Below are positions 1 through 6,119 of a DNA stretch of 11,244 nt, one piece after another. The stretch lies in NCBI GenBank assembly GCA_937926325.1, contig CALAZQ010000396.1, forward strand, positions 1 to 11,244, written 5' to 3'. A model generated the notes under the pieces. It had not been told where the DNA came from and made no database searches. It saw only the letters and a list, made by a program, of their open reading frames with translations. How positions within the stretch are numbered: the stretch's first letter is position 1; every line of letters begins with the position of its first letter. The DNA comes from an uncultured Planctomycetaceae bacterium (GTDB lineage Bacteria > Planctomycetota > Planctomycetia > Pirellulales > UBA1268). The position numbers and the translations under genes were made by a program.

Positions 1-1
1 T

Positions 2-40
2 CAGTTCTACGGCGGCTGCGACGTGATCTGGCAGTTCTAG
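2..40 (+). CDS. 3' end of an unidentified gene (last 12 codons)
   Basis: Reading from base 2, one frame encodes QFYGGCDVIWQF followed by a TAG stop at 38-40. A real gene end is likely because a strong plus-strand intrinsic terminator lies at 173-203 with nothing coding in between. The other plus-strand frames here give no comparably placed gene end. Twelve residues do not allow a family assignment, so no function is given. Confidence 0.5.
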   Translation, partial: QFYGGCDVIWQF

Positions 41-46
41 TTTCAC

Positions 47-155
47 GGCTGCCGGGCCATCCATGGCCCCGGCAGCCTTGGGCCCACCGCGGGGGCACAG
101 CCCCCGGGTGGGCCTGGGGGCCGCCCTCCCGGCGGCCGACAGGAGACAATCTCCT
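47..155 (+). repeat. run of four consecutive hairpins
   Basis: Four inverted repeats follow one another almost without gaps. They are 47-60 with 63-77 (GGCTGCCGGG-CCAT against ATGGCCCCGGCAGCC, one bulge), 81-95 with 101-114 (GGCCCACC plus GGGGG against CCCCC plus GGTGGGCC, one bulged G), 119-125 with 131-137 (GGCCGCC/GGCGGCC), and 141-146 with 150-155 (AGGAGA/TCTCCT). They lie just after the stop at 40 and lead into the terminator at 173-203. They could be a structured 3' UTR that protects the mRNA end, or a dispersed palindromic repeat. The pairing is seen directly; the role is inferred. Confidence 0.7.
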
Positions 156-172
156 AACTCTCTAGGCGAAGG

Positions 173-203
173 CGCCGCCCACCTCACGGTGGGCGGCGTT
201 TTT
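173..203 (+). terminator. intrinsic (rho-independent) terminator
   Basis: A perfect 11-bp stem, CGCCGCCCACC (173-183) against GGTGGGCGGCG (188-198), with the four-base loop TCAC, is followed directly by TTTTT (199-203) and another T-rich stretch. This is the classic form and ends plus-strand transcription from the gene stopping at 40. Confidence 0.9.
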
Positions 204-504
204 GCTTTTCACCGCCCGGGTTCGTGCCTGTCGCTCGTCGGCTTCCCGGCAGTTCTCCCGTTCTGGGTGCCCGTTCATGTCTGTCCAATCCTGTTTTCAG
301 GCAAAGATACGTCGATAAACGCCAATTTCTTGTGAAACTGGGTGCCTGGAGAGGGCTGCGGGCTCTGCGGCGTTTCGGTTGATTGTCAGGTCGGTCGATC
401 GCTGCTACCGTTTCAATCAGTTTCCCAAGGACGGGCCTCTCGGCAGAGGCAACGGTCGCCCGATGAGAGTTTGGGTTGACTGGTCGCACGGAGGAAAAGT
501 GCAA
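204..504. other. intergenic region / leader of the thioredoxin-like gene
   Basis: No convincing gene lies in these 301 bases. The reading frame of the downstream protein stays open back to 379, but that stretch looks non-coding and lacks a ribosome-binding site. A short hairpin, GCCTCT (435-440) against AGAGGC (445-450) with loop CGGC, sits about 55 bases before the start codon. The words CTGGGTGCC near 263 and 338 form a short direct repeat. No promoter could be assigned with confidence. Confidence 0.5.
491..495 (+). promoter_or_regulatory. ribosome-binding site fixing the start at 505
   Basis: GAGGA lies nine bases before the ATG at 505. It is a good Shine-Dalgarno match. The codon at 505 is followed by a clear signal peptide, whereas the upstream in-frame start at 379 has neither feature. 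Confidence 0.7.
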
Positions 505-1389
505 ATGAACGTTCGGGTTGGGCGAATTGCCCGTGTCGTGCCGGTGGCTGTCATTGCAGCCAGCCTCGCCTTGGCATCAGCCGGGCTGGGGGCGGAAAAC
601 TGGCTCACCAACTATGACGAGGCGATGGCCGAGTCAACGAAGACCGGCAAGCCGGTGCTGACCCTGTTCACTGGCAGCGACTGGTGCCCGCACTGCCGAA
701 CACTCGAGGAGCGGGTGCTGGCGACCCCTGCCTTTGGCCAGTGGGCTGAAGAGCACGTGGTGTTGCTGATGGTTGACCTGCCCGAATCGGGCATCACGCC
801 CGAGGTTCGCAGCGAGCGATCGCGGATCTGCATCAAATACGGTGTCAGGACCTTCCCGACGGTGCTGGTGCTCGACTCATTCGGCGAAAAGGTGGCGGAA
901 GAAAAGGGCTACCGCGGGCTTTCTGCGGCGAGCTGGATCAAACGCGTCGCTGCCAAGACCCCCGCACCCCAGGCGGTCGCTGAGGCGGGGCAGCCGGTCC
1001 TCACCAGCCTGGGCGAGGCGGTCGATACCGCCCGCAAAAGCAAGCGGCCGATTCTGCTGGTGGTCAGCGGTAGTCGGGAGCAGACAGCAGCGATTCGGTC
1101 TGCCACGCTGGTCAATGACCCTGAATTCCATGCCCTCTCGGAAGAGAGCTTTGTCGTGGCGGCACTCCCGGCGACCACCGAGAATGGGGAGCAGGCCGAT
1201 GCCTCGCTCGACCTGCTGCTCGGCGGCCGGCTCGAACCGGATGCGGTGGAGGTGATTGTGACCGATGACGGTGAGACGCCGGTCTTTATGGCCTCTGGCA
1301 GCCAGTCACCACAGCGAATTGTCAGCGGGCTGCGGCGGTTCCTGGTGGCACGACAGACGGCCCGTCGGGCAGGGGCGACCCGGCGGTAA
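505..1389 (+). CDS. secreted thioredoxin-fold protein with CPHC motif
   Basis: The product of 294 residues begins with a signal peptide (basic residues 4-10, hydrophobic core about 11-26, probable cleavage after LGA at residue 30), so it should act outside the cytoplasmic membrane. Residues about 33-155 form a thioredoxin-like domain. It has WCPHC at 60-64, with active-site cysteines 61 and 64, and the cis-proline signature TFPTV with Pro118. This fits thiol-disulfide exchange of the Thioredoxin_7/DsbD-gamma kind. Residues about 170-290 have similar length and pattern (an opening helix, then KRPILLVVSG where the active-site strand would be) but no CXXC. They may be a second, catalytically dead thioredoxin fold. 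The start at 505 is supported by the GAGGA at 491-495. The gene stands alone between two non-coding stretches. The substrate is unknown. Confidence 0.88.
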   Translation: MNVRVGRIARVVPVAVIAASLALASAGLGAENWLTNYDEAMAESTKTGKPVLTLFTGSDWCPHCRTLEERVLATPAFGQWAEEHVVLLMVDLPESGITPEVRSERSRICIKYGVRTFPTVLVLDSFGEKVAEEKGYRGLSAASWIKRVAAKTPAPQAVAEAGQPVLTSLGEAVDTARKSKRPILLVVSGSREQTAAIRSATLVNDPEFHALSEESFVVAALPATTENGEQADASLDLLLGGRLEPDAVEVIVTDDGETPVFMASGSQSPQRIVSGLRRFLVARQTARRAGATRR

Positions 1390-1529
1390 GTCCGCCGCAG
1401 ATGAGCCTGCTTCGGCCCTGCGGCCGCCACTGCACAACTGCGGCAGTGCTGCTATCGGCCTGGAGTAATCCCGACGAGAGACGCCATCGGAATCGTTGGA
1501 ATGCTTCGCTCGGCCGATTGCTGGTGAGC

Positions 1530-1690
1530 GGTCCGGCTGCCCGACGCATGCAGGTAGCCGGCCAGCCAGCAGCCCGCGAGCGGCAGGAACGCGAAGAGCG
1601 GGGCGGCCAGCCAGGGAATCCAGACCGAGCCGCATGCCGGTTGGCAGCGGGAAGCGGAACCAGCGCTGCTCGCCACGTTTCTTGCTGACA
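1530..1690 (-). pseudogene. possible frameshifted small membrane protein remnant
   Basis: On the minus strand, bases about 1690 to 1625 read as SKKRGEQRWFRFPLPTG in one frame, with mostly G or C at third positions but no usable start codon. From about 1626 downward the coding-like signal moves to another frame and reads WIPWLAAPLFAFLPLAGCWL, a good single membrane segment, again with high GC at third positions. A one-base difference would join the two into a small one-helix membrane protein. The second frame alone is open from 1760 to 1452 with an ATG at its start, so an intact small gene is the alternative. Family unknown. Confidence 0.3.
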
Positions 1691-1708
1691 CCGATCGCAT
1701 GCCGCGCT

Positions 1709-1727
1709 CCCGTTCGACGGGCTTTTT
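1709..1727 (+). terminator. possible intrinsic terminator
   Basis: The stem CCCGT (1709-1713) / ACGGG (1717-1721) with loop TCG is followed by C and TTTTT (1723-1727). The stem is short but GC-rich, and the T-run is well placed. It could end plus-strand transcription from the thioredoxin-like gene, whose stop codon is 320 bases upstream. That distance lowers confidence. Confidence 0.4.
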
Positions 1728-1828
1728 CATGCCGATCGGCTCACGGTGAACCGGCAGCATGCCTCGTCGGACGGTGGAAATACCGACTTCAGCCGCTTCG
1801 CGGCAACCTCAGATTGAAACGGCGAAGG

Positions 1829-1914
1829 TGGCCGAGGCGGGGCTCGAACCCGCACGGAGATTCCTCTCCACGGGATTTTAAGTCCCGTGCGTCTGCCTGT
1901 TTCGCCACTCGGCC
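1829..1914 (-). tRNA. tRNA-Leu (anticodon TAA)
   Basis: Read on the minus strand, the 86-base gene has acceptor arms GGCCGAG and CTCGGCC with discriminator A (base 1829). The anticodon stem CGGGA/TCCCG holds the loop CTTAAAA, giving anticodon TAA (bases 1878-1880). A long variable arm, GGAGA..TCTCC, marks a class II tRNA. The T arm is GCGGG-TTCGAGC-CCCGC. The bases after the discriminator are CCT, so the CCA tail is not encoded and must be added. It reads UUA and, by wobble, UUG. It stands alone, away from other tRNA genes in view. Confidence 0.97.
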
Positions 1915-1926
1915 GAGTGTTGCGGG

Positions 1927-1956
1927 ATCGTAGTCGGAATCTCACCGATGTCGCAA
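1927..1956 (-). promoter_or_regulatory. probable sigma-70-type promoter of tRNA-Leu
   Basis: On the minus strand, TTGCGA (1956-1951) and TACGAT (1932-1927) are separated by 18 bases, each matching the consensus at four of six positions. Transcription would begin about 1920, roughly six bases before the mature tRNA 5' end at 1914. The position relative to the tRNA makes the assignment plausible. Confidence 0.45.
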
Positions 1957-2064
1957 ATGGCCGCACCGCCGGCCCCGGGGCTGGAATCGGGCAGCAGGGC
2001 ATCGTACGGTCAGCAAGACGCAGGCCGGCCCAGCGGTGGTACTGGCGCTGAGCACTGGATGGCT

Positions 2065-2068
2065 GGAG
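2065..2068 (+). promoter_or_regulatory. ribosome-binding site for the DUF420 gene
   Basis: GGAG lies eight bases before the ATG at 2077. The earlier in-frame ATG at 1948 overlaps the likely tRNA promoter and has no such site, so 2077 is preferred. Confidence 0.5.
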
Positions 2069-2076
2069 AATCTGGG

Positions 2077-2586
2077 ATGGTGGCAATGGCAGCGGGTGAT
2101 GCGGCAACAGCTGCCCTTCCCGGTATCGACGGCTTTCTGGGCACCCGGGCCTCGTTCGGAATGGATGTCGTGGTTGTCGGGCTTTTCGCCCTCTTGCCGG
2201 TGCTGGCCCTGAGCATCGTGATGGTCAGGCAGGGCCGGTATCGCGTTCACAAGGCGCTCCAGATCTTCATCATGACGGCCCTGTTGGCAGCCATCGTCGT
2301 CTTTGAAGTCGATATTCGACTGATCAGTGACTGGCGGGTGCGGGCTGCGGCGAGTTCCTATTGGCCGATGGGGGTGGGCCTGGCCCTCGGCATCCATTTG
2401 ATCTTTGCCGTCTCCACTCTGGTGCTGCTTCTTTGGGTCTTCGTTGAGGCCCTGCTGCGATTCCCCCGGCCGCCACTGCCCGGAAGCCACAGCCGCCGGC
2501 ATCGCCGTCTCGCCTGGCTGGCCGCCGCCGATTTGCTGGCCACCGCGATCACGGGCGGCATCTTCTACTGCTTGGCGTTTGTGTAG
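2077..2586 (+). CDS. DUF420 family integral membrane protein
   Basis: The 169-residue product has four predicted membrane segments (about 30-50, 60-78, 100-127 and 145-167). It keeps the DUF420 pattern of histidines near membrane boundaries: His58 in YRVHK, His107 in GIHL, and His138/His142 in GSHSRRH, followed by a fourth segment ending FYCLAFV. Family members include YozB/CtaM of Firmicutes, which is needed for function of a haem-copper quinol oxidase. A role in respiratory oxidase assembly or haem handling is therefore possible, but nothing nearby confirms it. The start at 2077 is chosen for its GGAG; in-frame ATGs at 1948, 2059 and 2086 are alternatives. Its last 22 bases overlap the convergent tatC gene. 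Confidence 0.85.
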   Translation: MVAMAAGDAATAALPGIDGFLGTRASFGMDVVVVGLFALLPVLALSIVMVRQGRYRVHKALQIFIMTALLAAIVVFEVDIRLISDWRVRAAASSYWPMGVGLALGIHLIFAVSTLVLLLWVFVEALLRFPRPPLPGSHSRRHRRLAWLAAADLLATAITGGIFYCLAFV

Positions 2587-3569
2587 CGGCACAGCCCGAT
2601 GCCACCGAAATAGAGTGCCGCCAGGGGGGTGGCCAGGAAGAGCATGCTGTAGGGGTCGGCCGGGGTCAGAATGGCGGCGGCGATGCAGATCACGACGAGG
2701 GCCATTCGCCACTGGCTGGTGAAGGTCTCGGCTTCAACGATGCCCAGTCGATCCAGAAAGACCATCACCAGCGGCAGTTGAAAGCCGAGGCCGAACCCGA
2801 CCGGCAGAATCAGGACAAACCCCAGCCACTCACTGATGCGGGGGTCGGGGTCGAGCCCCAGCCACTCATTGAAGGCCAGCAGGTACGAGAGCACGAAATC
2901 GAAGACGAAGAAGAAGGCGAGACCGACCCCGGCGAGAAACAGGGCGGTACTCACCGGCAAGAACAGATGCACCAGCCGCTTCTCGTGCGGGTAGAGCCCG
3001 GCGGCCACGAAGGTCCAAAGCTGGTAGAGAATCCAGGGACCGGCCAGCACGAAGCCGACGAGCAGCGCAGCTTTGACATAGATGCCGAAGGCTTCCTGGG
3101 CACTCAGGGTCGTGATGCTGACCCGGCTGTCCCGGGCCAGTGGCTGCCAGAGCAGGATCGGCTCGAGGGCATCGAGCGGAAACGTTTTCCCGTCGGCTGG
3201 TGTCTGCTGCCGGCCAGGAAGCCGGCCTGGATGAACCTCTCGCAGATCGAACGACAGGCCGTAACGCTCGACGGCATCGACCACCTCTGCCCGGGAATAG
3301 GGCAGGGTGGATCCCCCCTCACGCCGTGGCTGCCAGGCATCGAAGGCTTCGATCGCCCGCTCGGTATAGTAATCGCCGAGAGCCCGACGGAGGGGGGCTT
3401 CGATCAGATGAACGACTGGACGGGCCACGAAGAAGCCGACGATGACGCCGATCACCAGTCCGATGCCACCGCGAATCAGGCAGGTCCGGAGTTCCTCCAG
3501 GTGCTCCCCGAAGGTCATCGTCGACCCCTGGAACAGATCGTCTTCGTCAGTGGTGGTGACTGCGGCCAT
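2565..3569 (-). CDS. tatC: Sec-independent (Tat) protein translocase subunit TatC
   Basis: The 334-residue product is the membrane receptor of the twin-arginine export pathway. Visible signatures are the N-terminal TFGEHLEELR (19-28) before the first membrane helix, GPWILYQLWTFVAAGLYPHEKR (177-198 region) with Phe187 and Glu196 spaced like the signal-peptide-contacting Phe94 and Glu103 of E. coli TatC, and the C-terminal ILTPADPYSM segment. About six membrane helices are present. The first periplasmic loop (about 62-157) carries some 95 residues where E. coli has a short loop, hence the length above the usual 250 or so. Planctomycete TatC proteins commonly show this. The start at 3569 gives an acidic DEDDLF leader before STMTFGEHL; 3518 is an alternative. 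No tatA or tatB lies in the window. The 3' end overlaps the DUF420 gene. Confidence 0.95.
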   Translation of the reverse strand: MAAVTTTDEDDLFQGSTMTFGEHLEELRTCLIRGGIGLVIGVIVGFFVARPVVHLIEAPLRRALGDYYTERAIEAFDAWQPRREGGSTLPYSRAEVVDAVERYGLSFDLREVHPGRLPGRQQTPADGKTFPLDALEPILLWQPLARDSRVSITTLSAQEAFGIYVKAALLVGFVLAGPWILYQLWTFVAAGLYPHEKRLVHLFLPVSTALFLAGVGLAFFFVFDFVLSYLLAFNEWLGLDPDPRISEWLGFVLILPVGFGLGFQLPLVMVFLDRLGIVEAETFTSQWRMALVVICIAAAILTPADPYSMLFLATPLAALYFGGIGLCRYTNAKQ

Positions 3570-3691
3570 GCGGTGGGACCGGGGTGGGTGGGAACACGCG
3601 TCTTTCGCAACAGTATGAACCAGGCGGCTAGACTGCAAGCCGCGGCGGCTGGTTGCGACTGGCTGGCCGGCAAACGCTATCCATTTGCTTT

Positions 3692-3696
3692 GGGAG
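3692..3696 (+). promoter_or_regulatory. GGGAG, ribosome-binding site for an alternative TTG start
   Basis: GGGAG ends six bases before an in-frame TTG at 3703, which would add eight residues (including an Arg) in front of the signal peptide that otherwise starts at ATG 3727. The ATG itself has no Shine-Dalgarno sequence, so both starts remain open. Confidence 0.35.
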
Positions 3697-3726
3697 CCTC
3701 GTTTGCTGTCTCTCTTCCGCTCCACG

Positions 3727-5079
3727 ATGTCCTTGTGGCTGGTGACGGCGAGCCTGCTGTGGCTGCAGCTGCGTGGGCAGGCGGCCGCCGCGGACTGGCG
3801 GCACCTGCTTGAGCGGGGCTGGTTCAGCCTGGCTCGTCAGGCCGCTGCCACCGAGGCTGCCCGTCGGACCGTCGCTGAGACGGTGATGGCGGTCGATCAG
3901 GCGAGTCGACAGCGAACAGCCTGGATTGAGCAGGCCGATCGTTGGCGGCTGGTGTGGAAGCAGCCGGAGGTGGCCGCCACCGTCAGCCAGACCGACCGCC
4001 TCGCGGCCTGGGGCAGCCGCTACGGCCTGCACCTGGTGAGCCTGGCAGCCGGACGGCCTCTCTGGGGAGGCGGCCCAGCCGGCGGTGGACCGCTGTTTCC
4101 GCGGCTCAGGCCGGTCATGCAAACCGATCTTCCGCAGCCCGGTCGGCCCGGCCCGGTGGCACTGGCCGCCGGCCGGCTCGTGGGGCTGGTCGATCGGCCC
4201 GTGGCCGGATCGAGTGCCGGGCCGTTGCTGGCGGCCCTCGATCTGGCACCGGCCGCCGAGGGGCGGCTGGTCTGGGCCCGTGAGCTTGACCCAAACCTGC
4301 CGCCGGCTGCTGCCGGTCTGGCGGTAACCTCGGCTGCCTGTTTCGTCGCCTGGCCGGACGCCACCGCTGCGACGCTTGAACTGATCAGCCTGGCGGCTGC
4401 CGATGGTGGGCTCCAGTGGCGCCGCTCGTTGCCACTGCCGGCGGGCTTCGATCGGCAGCAGGATGGCCCGGTGCTGGTGACCTGTGCGCAGCACCTGCTG
4501 GTCGTTGCCCTGCCAGGCGGCCTGCTGGTCGGGGTGGCGGCAGACACCGGCAGTGAGTGTTGGCGGACGACGCTACCGGCTGGGGATGACACGGCAGCCG
4601 AGTTCATCATCGACGGCCTCGCGGCAACTGCCGATGGGCTGGTGGTGTTGCGGCGACAAGCGGCTGGTCGTTCGGGCCAGCCCGAGATCTGCCGGCTCAG
4701 CCTGCTGGACGGCCAGCCGGCGGAGCAGTTCCGGCCACTGGCAGACCTCCAGGCAGCGGCGGAGGACGCAACCGTCTATGGGCTGCCACTGGTGCGTGGG
4801 GGGCACGTGATCTGGCCTACGCGGCAGCCATCGGCGGAGGCCGCAGCACGGCTGCTGATCTGCCGGCTGCCGGTGGGGCCAACCGCCGCCGCGGGTGCCC
4901 AGGAGCCACCGCCGCTGGGCAGTCGATTCGCCGACATCGTTGCTGGAGGACCGACAGAGCCAGCGGTGGCAGAAAAGGTTGCCAGTTCCCGGCGGCTGGT
5001 TGTCAACGCCGGCGAGGGGCTTTGGTGTCTTGAGCCGACTGGCAGGGAGCCGGCCACGGTACAATCGGAGCTGCACTGA
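3727..5079 (+). CDS. secreted PQQ-type beta-propeller repeat protein (BamB-like fold)
   Basis: The 450-residue product opens with a hydrophobic signal sequence (about 3-22, ending GQAAAA before DW) and should be exported or membrane-tethered. After a helical stretch (about 25-75) come degenerate propeller repeats of the form Leu-x-x-Leu-Asp-x-x-x-Gly-x-x-x-Trp. They are seen near residues 99-115 (LVSLAAGRPLWGG), 167-187 (LAALDL...GRLVWAREL), 219-236 (LISLAAADGGLQWRRSL), 266-283 (LVGVAADTGSECWRTTL) and 323-338. Such blades occur in PQQ enzymes and in BamB; no catalytic or cofactor residues can be claimed here, so a scaffold or ligand-binding role is more likely. It is the first gene of the tight operon with moxR, whose start is 14 bases after its stop. 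A TTG at 3703 is an alternative start with a better ribosome-binding site. Confidence 0.75.
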   Translation: MSLWLVTASLLWLQLRGQAAAADWRHLLERGWFSLARQAAATEAARRTVAETVMAVDQASRQRTAWIEQADRWRLVWKQPEVAATVSQTDRLAAWGSRYGLHLVSLAAGRPLWGGGPAGGGPLFPRLRPVMQTDLPQPGRPGPVALAAGRLVGLVDRPVAGSSAGPLLAALDLAPAAEGRLVWARELDPNLPPAAAGLAVTSAACFVAWPDATAATLELISLAAADGGLQWRRSLPLPAGFDRQQDGPVLVTCAQHLLVVALPGGLLVGVAADTGSECWRTTLPAGDDTAAEFIIDGLAATADGLVVLRRQAAGRSGQPEICRLSLLDGQPAEQFRPLADLQAAAEDATVYGLPLVRGGHVIWPTRQPSAEAAARLLICRLPVGPTAAAGAQEPPPLGSRFADIVAGGPTEPAVAEKVASSRRLVVNAGEGLWCLEPTGREPATVQSELH

Positions 5080-5093
5080 ACACGGGATCGACC

Positions 5094-6119
5094 ATGTTAA
5101 GCACCTCCTCGTCGGCCGACCCCGATCGAGCCGCTGCCGCCCTCAGAACCGTCCACCGCCTCGCCAGCGATGTCCGGGAGGCGATTGCTTCAGCGGTTGT
5201 GGGGCAGCGGCGGGTGATCGATGAGCTGCTGGCCGGGCTGCTCTGTGGTGGCCACTGCCTGCTGGAAGGGGTGCCAGGACTCGCCAAGACGTTGATCGTG
5301 AAGTCTCTCGCGGCATCGACCGATCTCGACTTTGGCCGGATTCAGTTCACCCCCGACATCCTGCCGGCTGACATCCTCGGAACCGACGTGCTGGTCGATC
5401 GGCCAGATGCGGGCCGTCGGCTCGAGTTCCTGCCCGGCCCCGTCTTTCACAACGTGCTGCTGGCCGATGAGATCAATCGGGCACCACCGAAGACCCAGGC
5501 CGCTTTGCTTGAGGCGATGCAGGAGGGGCAGGTCACCATCGGCGGCAACCGGCATCTACTGCCCGACCCGTTCTATGTGCTGGCCACCCGCAATCCGATC
5601 GAGCAGGAAGGCACCTATCCGTTGCCTGAGGGGCAGCTTGATCGCTTCCTGATGCTGGTGCAGATCGACTATCCTTCGCGTGAGGAAGAGGTCGAACTGG
5701 TGCGTCGGACGACCGGCGTTGCCCCAGCGACCGTGAGCAGCGTGATCGATCGCGAGACGCTTGCCGAGTGTCGCCGGACGATCCGGCAGATTCCGGTCGC
5801 CGGCCCGCTGCTTGAGCAGGCGATCATGCTCGTGCGGGCGACTCGTCCGGTTGACCCGCTGGCTCCCGACTGGGCGAAGCCGCTGATCGAATACGGTGGT
5901 GGACCGCGGGCCGCGCAGGCCCTCGTCCTCGTCGCCAAGGCGCTGGCAGGGCTCGACGGCAGGCCCTGCGTCGGCCTGGAGGATCTGCAGCGGGCAGCCG
6001 GGCCAGTGCTGCGGCACAGACTGGTGCTGTCGCTGACGGCAGCTGCTGACGGGATTACTGCCGACGAGCTCGTTGAGCGACTGCTCGCTCAGCTGCCGGG
6101 CCATGGCGGGGCATCATGA
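5094..6119 (+). CDS. MoxR family AAA+ ATPase
   Basis: The 341-residue product is a complete MoxR-type AAA+ ATPase, a cytoplasmic chaperone-like motor usually acting on von Willebrand A or membrane partners. Visible motifs are Walker A GVPGLAKT (59-66), the family segment RIQFTPDILPADILG (82-96), Walker B LLADEIN (122-128), sensor 1 in ATRNP with Asn167 (most relatives have ATQNP), and the arginine-finger segment EGQLDRF with Arg184. The C-terminal lid domain follows. The ATG at 5094 has no clear Shine-Dalgarno sequence and follows the previous stop by 14 bases, so translational coupling is likely. Its stop overlaps the next start as ATGA. Codon 2 is TTA, the only TTA codon I found in the genes of this window. 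No DUF58 gene follows, unlike most MoxR operons. Confidence 0.95.
   Translation: MLSTSSSADPDRAAAALRTVHRLASDVREAIASAVVGQRRVIDELLAGLLCGGHCLLEGVPGLAKTLIVKSLAASTDLDFGRIQFTPDILPADILGTDVLVDRPDAGRRLEFLPGPVFHNVLLADEINRAPPKTQAALLEAMQEGQVTIGGNRHLLPDPFYVLATRNPIEQEGTYPLPEGQLDRFLMLVQIDYPSREEEVELVRRTTGVAPATVSSVIDRETLAECRRTIRQIPVAGPLLEQAIMLVRATRPVDPLAPDWAKPLIEYGGGPRAAQALVLVAKALAGLDGRPCVGLEDLQRAAGPVLRHRLVLSLTAAADGITADELVERLLAQLPGHGGAS

Larger units (their letters stand above)
1390..1828. other. stretch without an intact gene
   Basis: No intact, well-supported gene is seen on either strand over about 440 bases. It contains a terminator-like hairpin on the plus strand (1709-1727) and, on the minus strand, a short region with coding character that changes reading frame (about 1530-1690). 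A small hairpin GCCGC/GCGGC (1792-1804) lies 25 bases past the tRNA 3' end, but no T-run follows it on the tRNA strand. Confidence 0.5.

Noticed and set aside
379..504. N-terminal extension of the thioredoxin-like protein from an upstream start
   Set aside because: The signal peptide and the GAGGA site fit the ATG at 505, and the extension carries non-coding features such as a hairpin.
1792..1804. Hairpin downstream of the tRNA as its terminator
   Set aside because: The stem is only five base pairs and no T-run follows on the minus strand.
1948..2076. Longer DUF420 protein starting at 1948
   Set aside because: The extension is low in conserved character, lacks a ribosome-binding site and overlaps the likely tRNA promoter; 2077 has GGAG at proper spacing.
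1942..2712. Long minus-strand open frame across the DUF420 gene
   Set aside because: It is rich in Arg, His, Gln and Pro without hydrophobic or domain pattern, as expected for an antisense frame in GC-rich DNA.
3612..3638. Promoter for tatC on the minus strand (TTGCAG and CATACT)
   Set aside because: The spacing is only 15 bases and the -35 match is poor, so it could not be told from chance in this 157-base divergent region.
3638..3650. AGCCGC-G-GCGGCT palindrome between tatC and the propeller gene
   Set aside because: It could be an operator, but such short GC palindromes are expected by chance at this base composition and nothing else supports it.
2778..3812. Long plus-strand open frame opposite tatC
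   Set aside because: TatC has unmistakable motifs on the other strand; this frame is its complement and has no family features.
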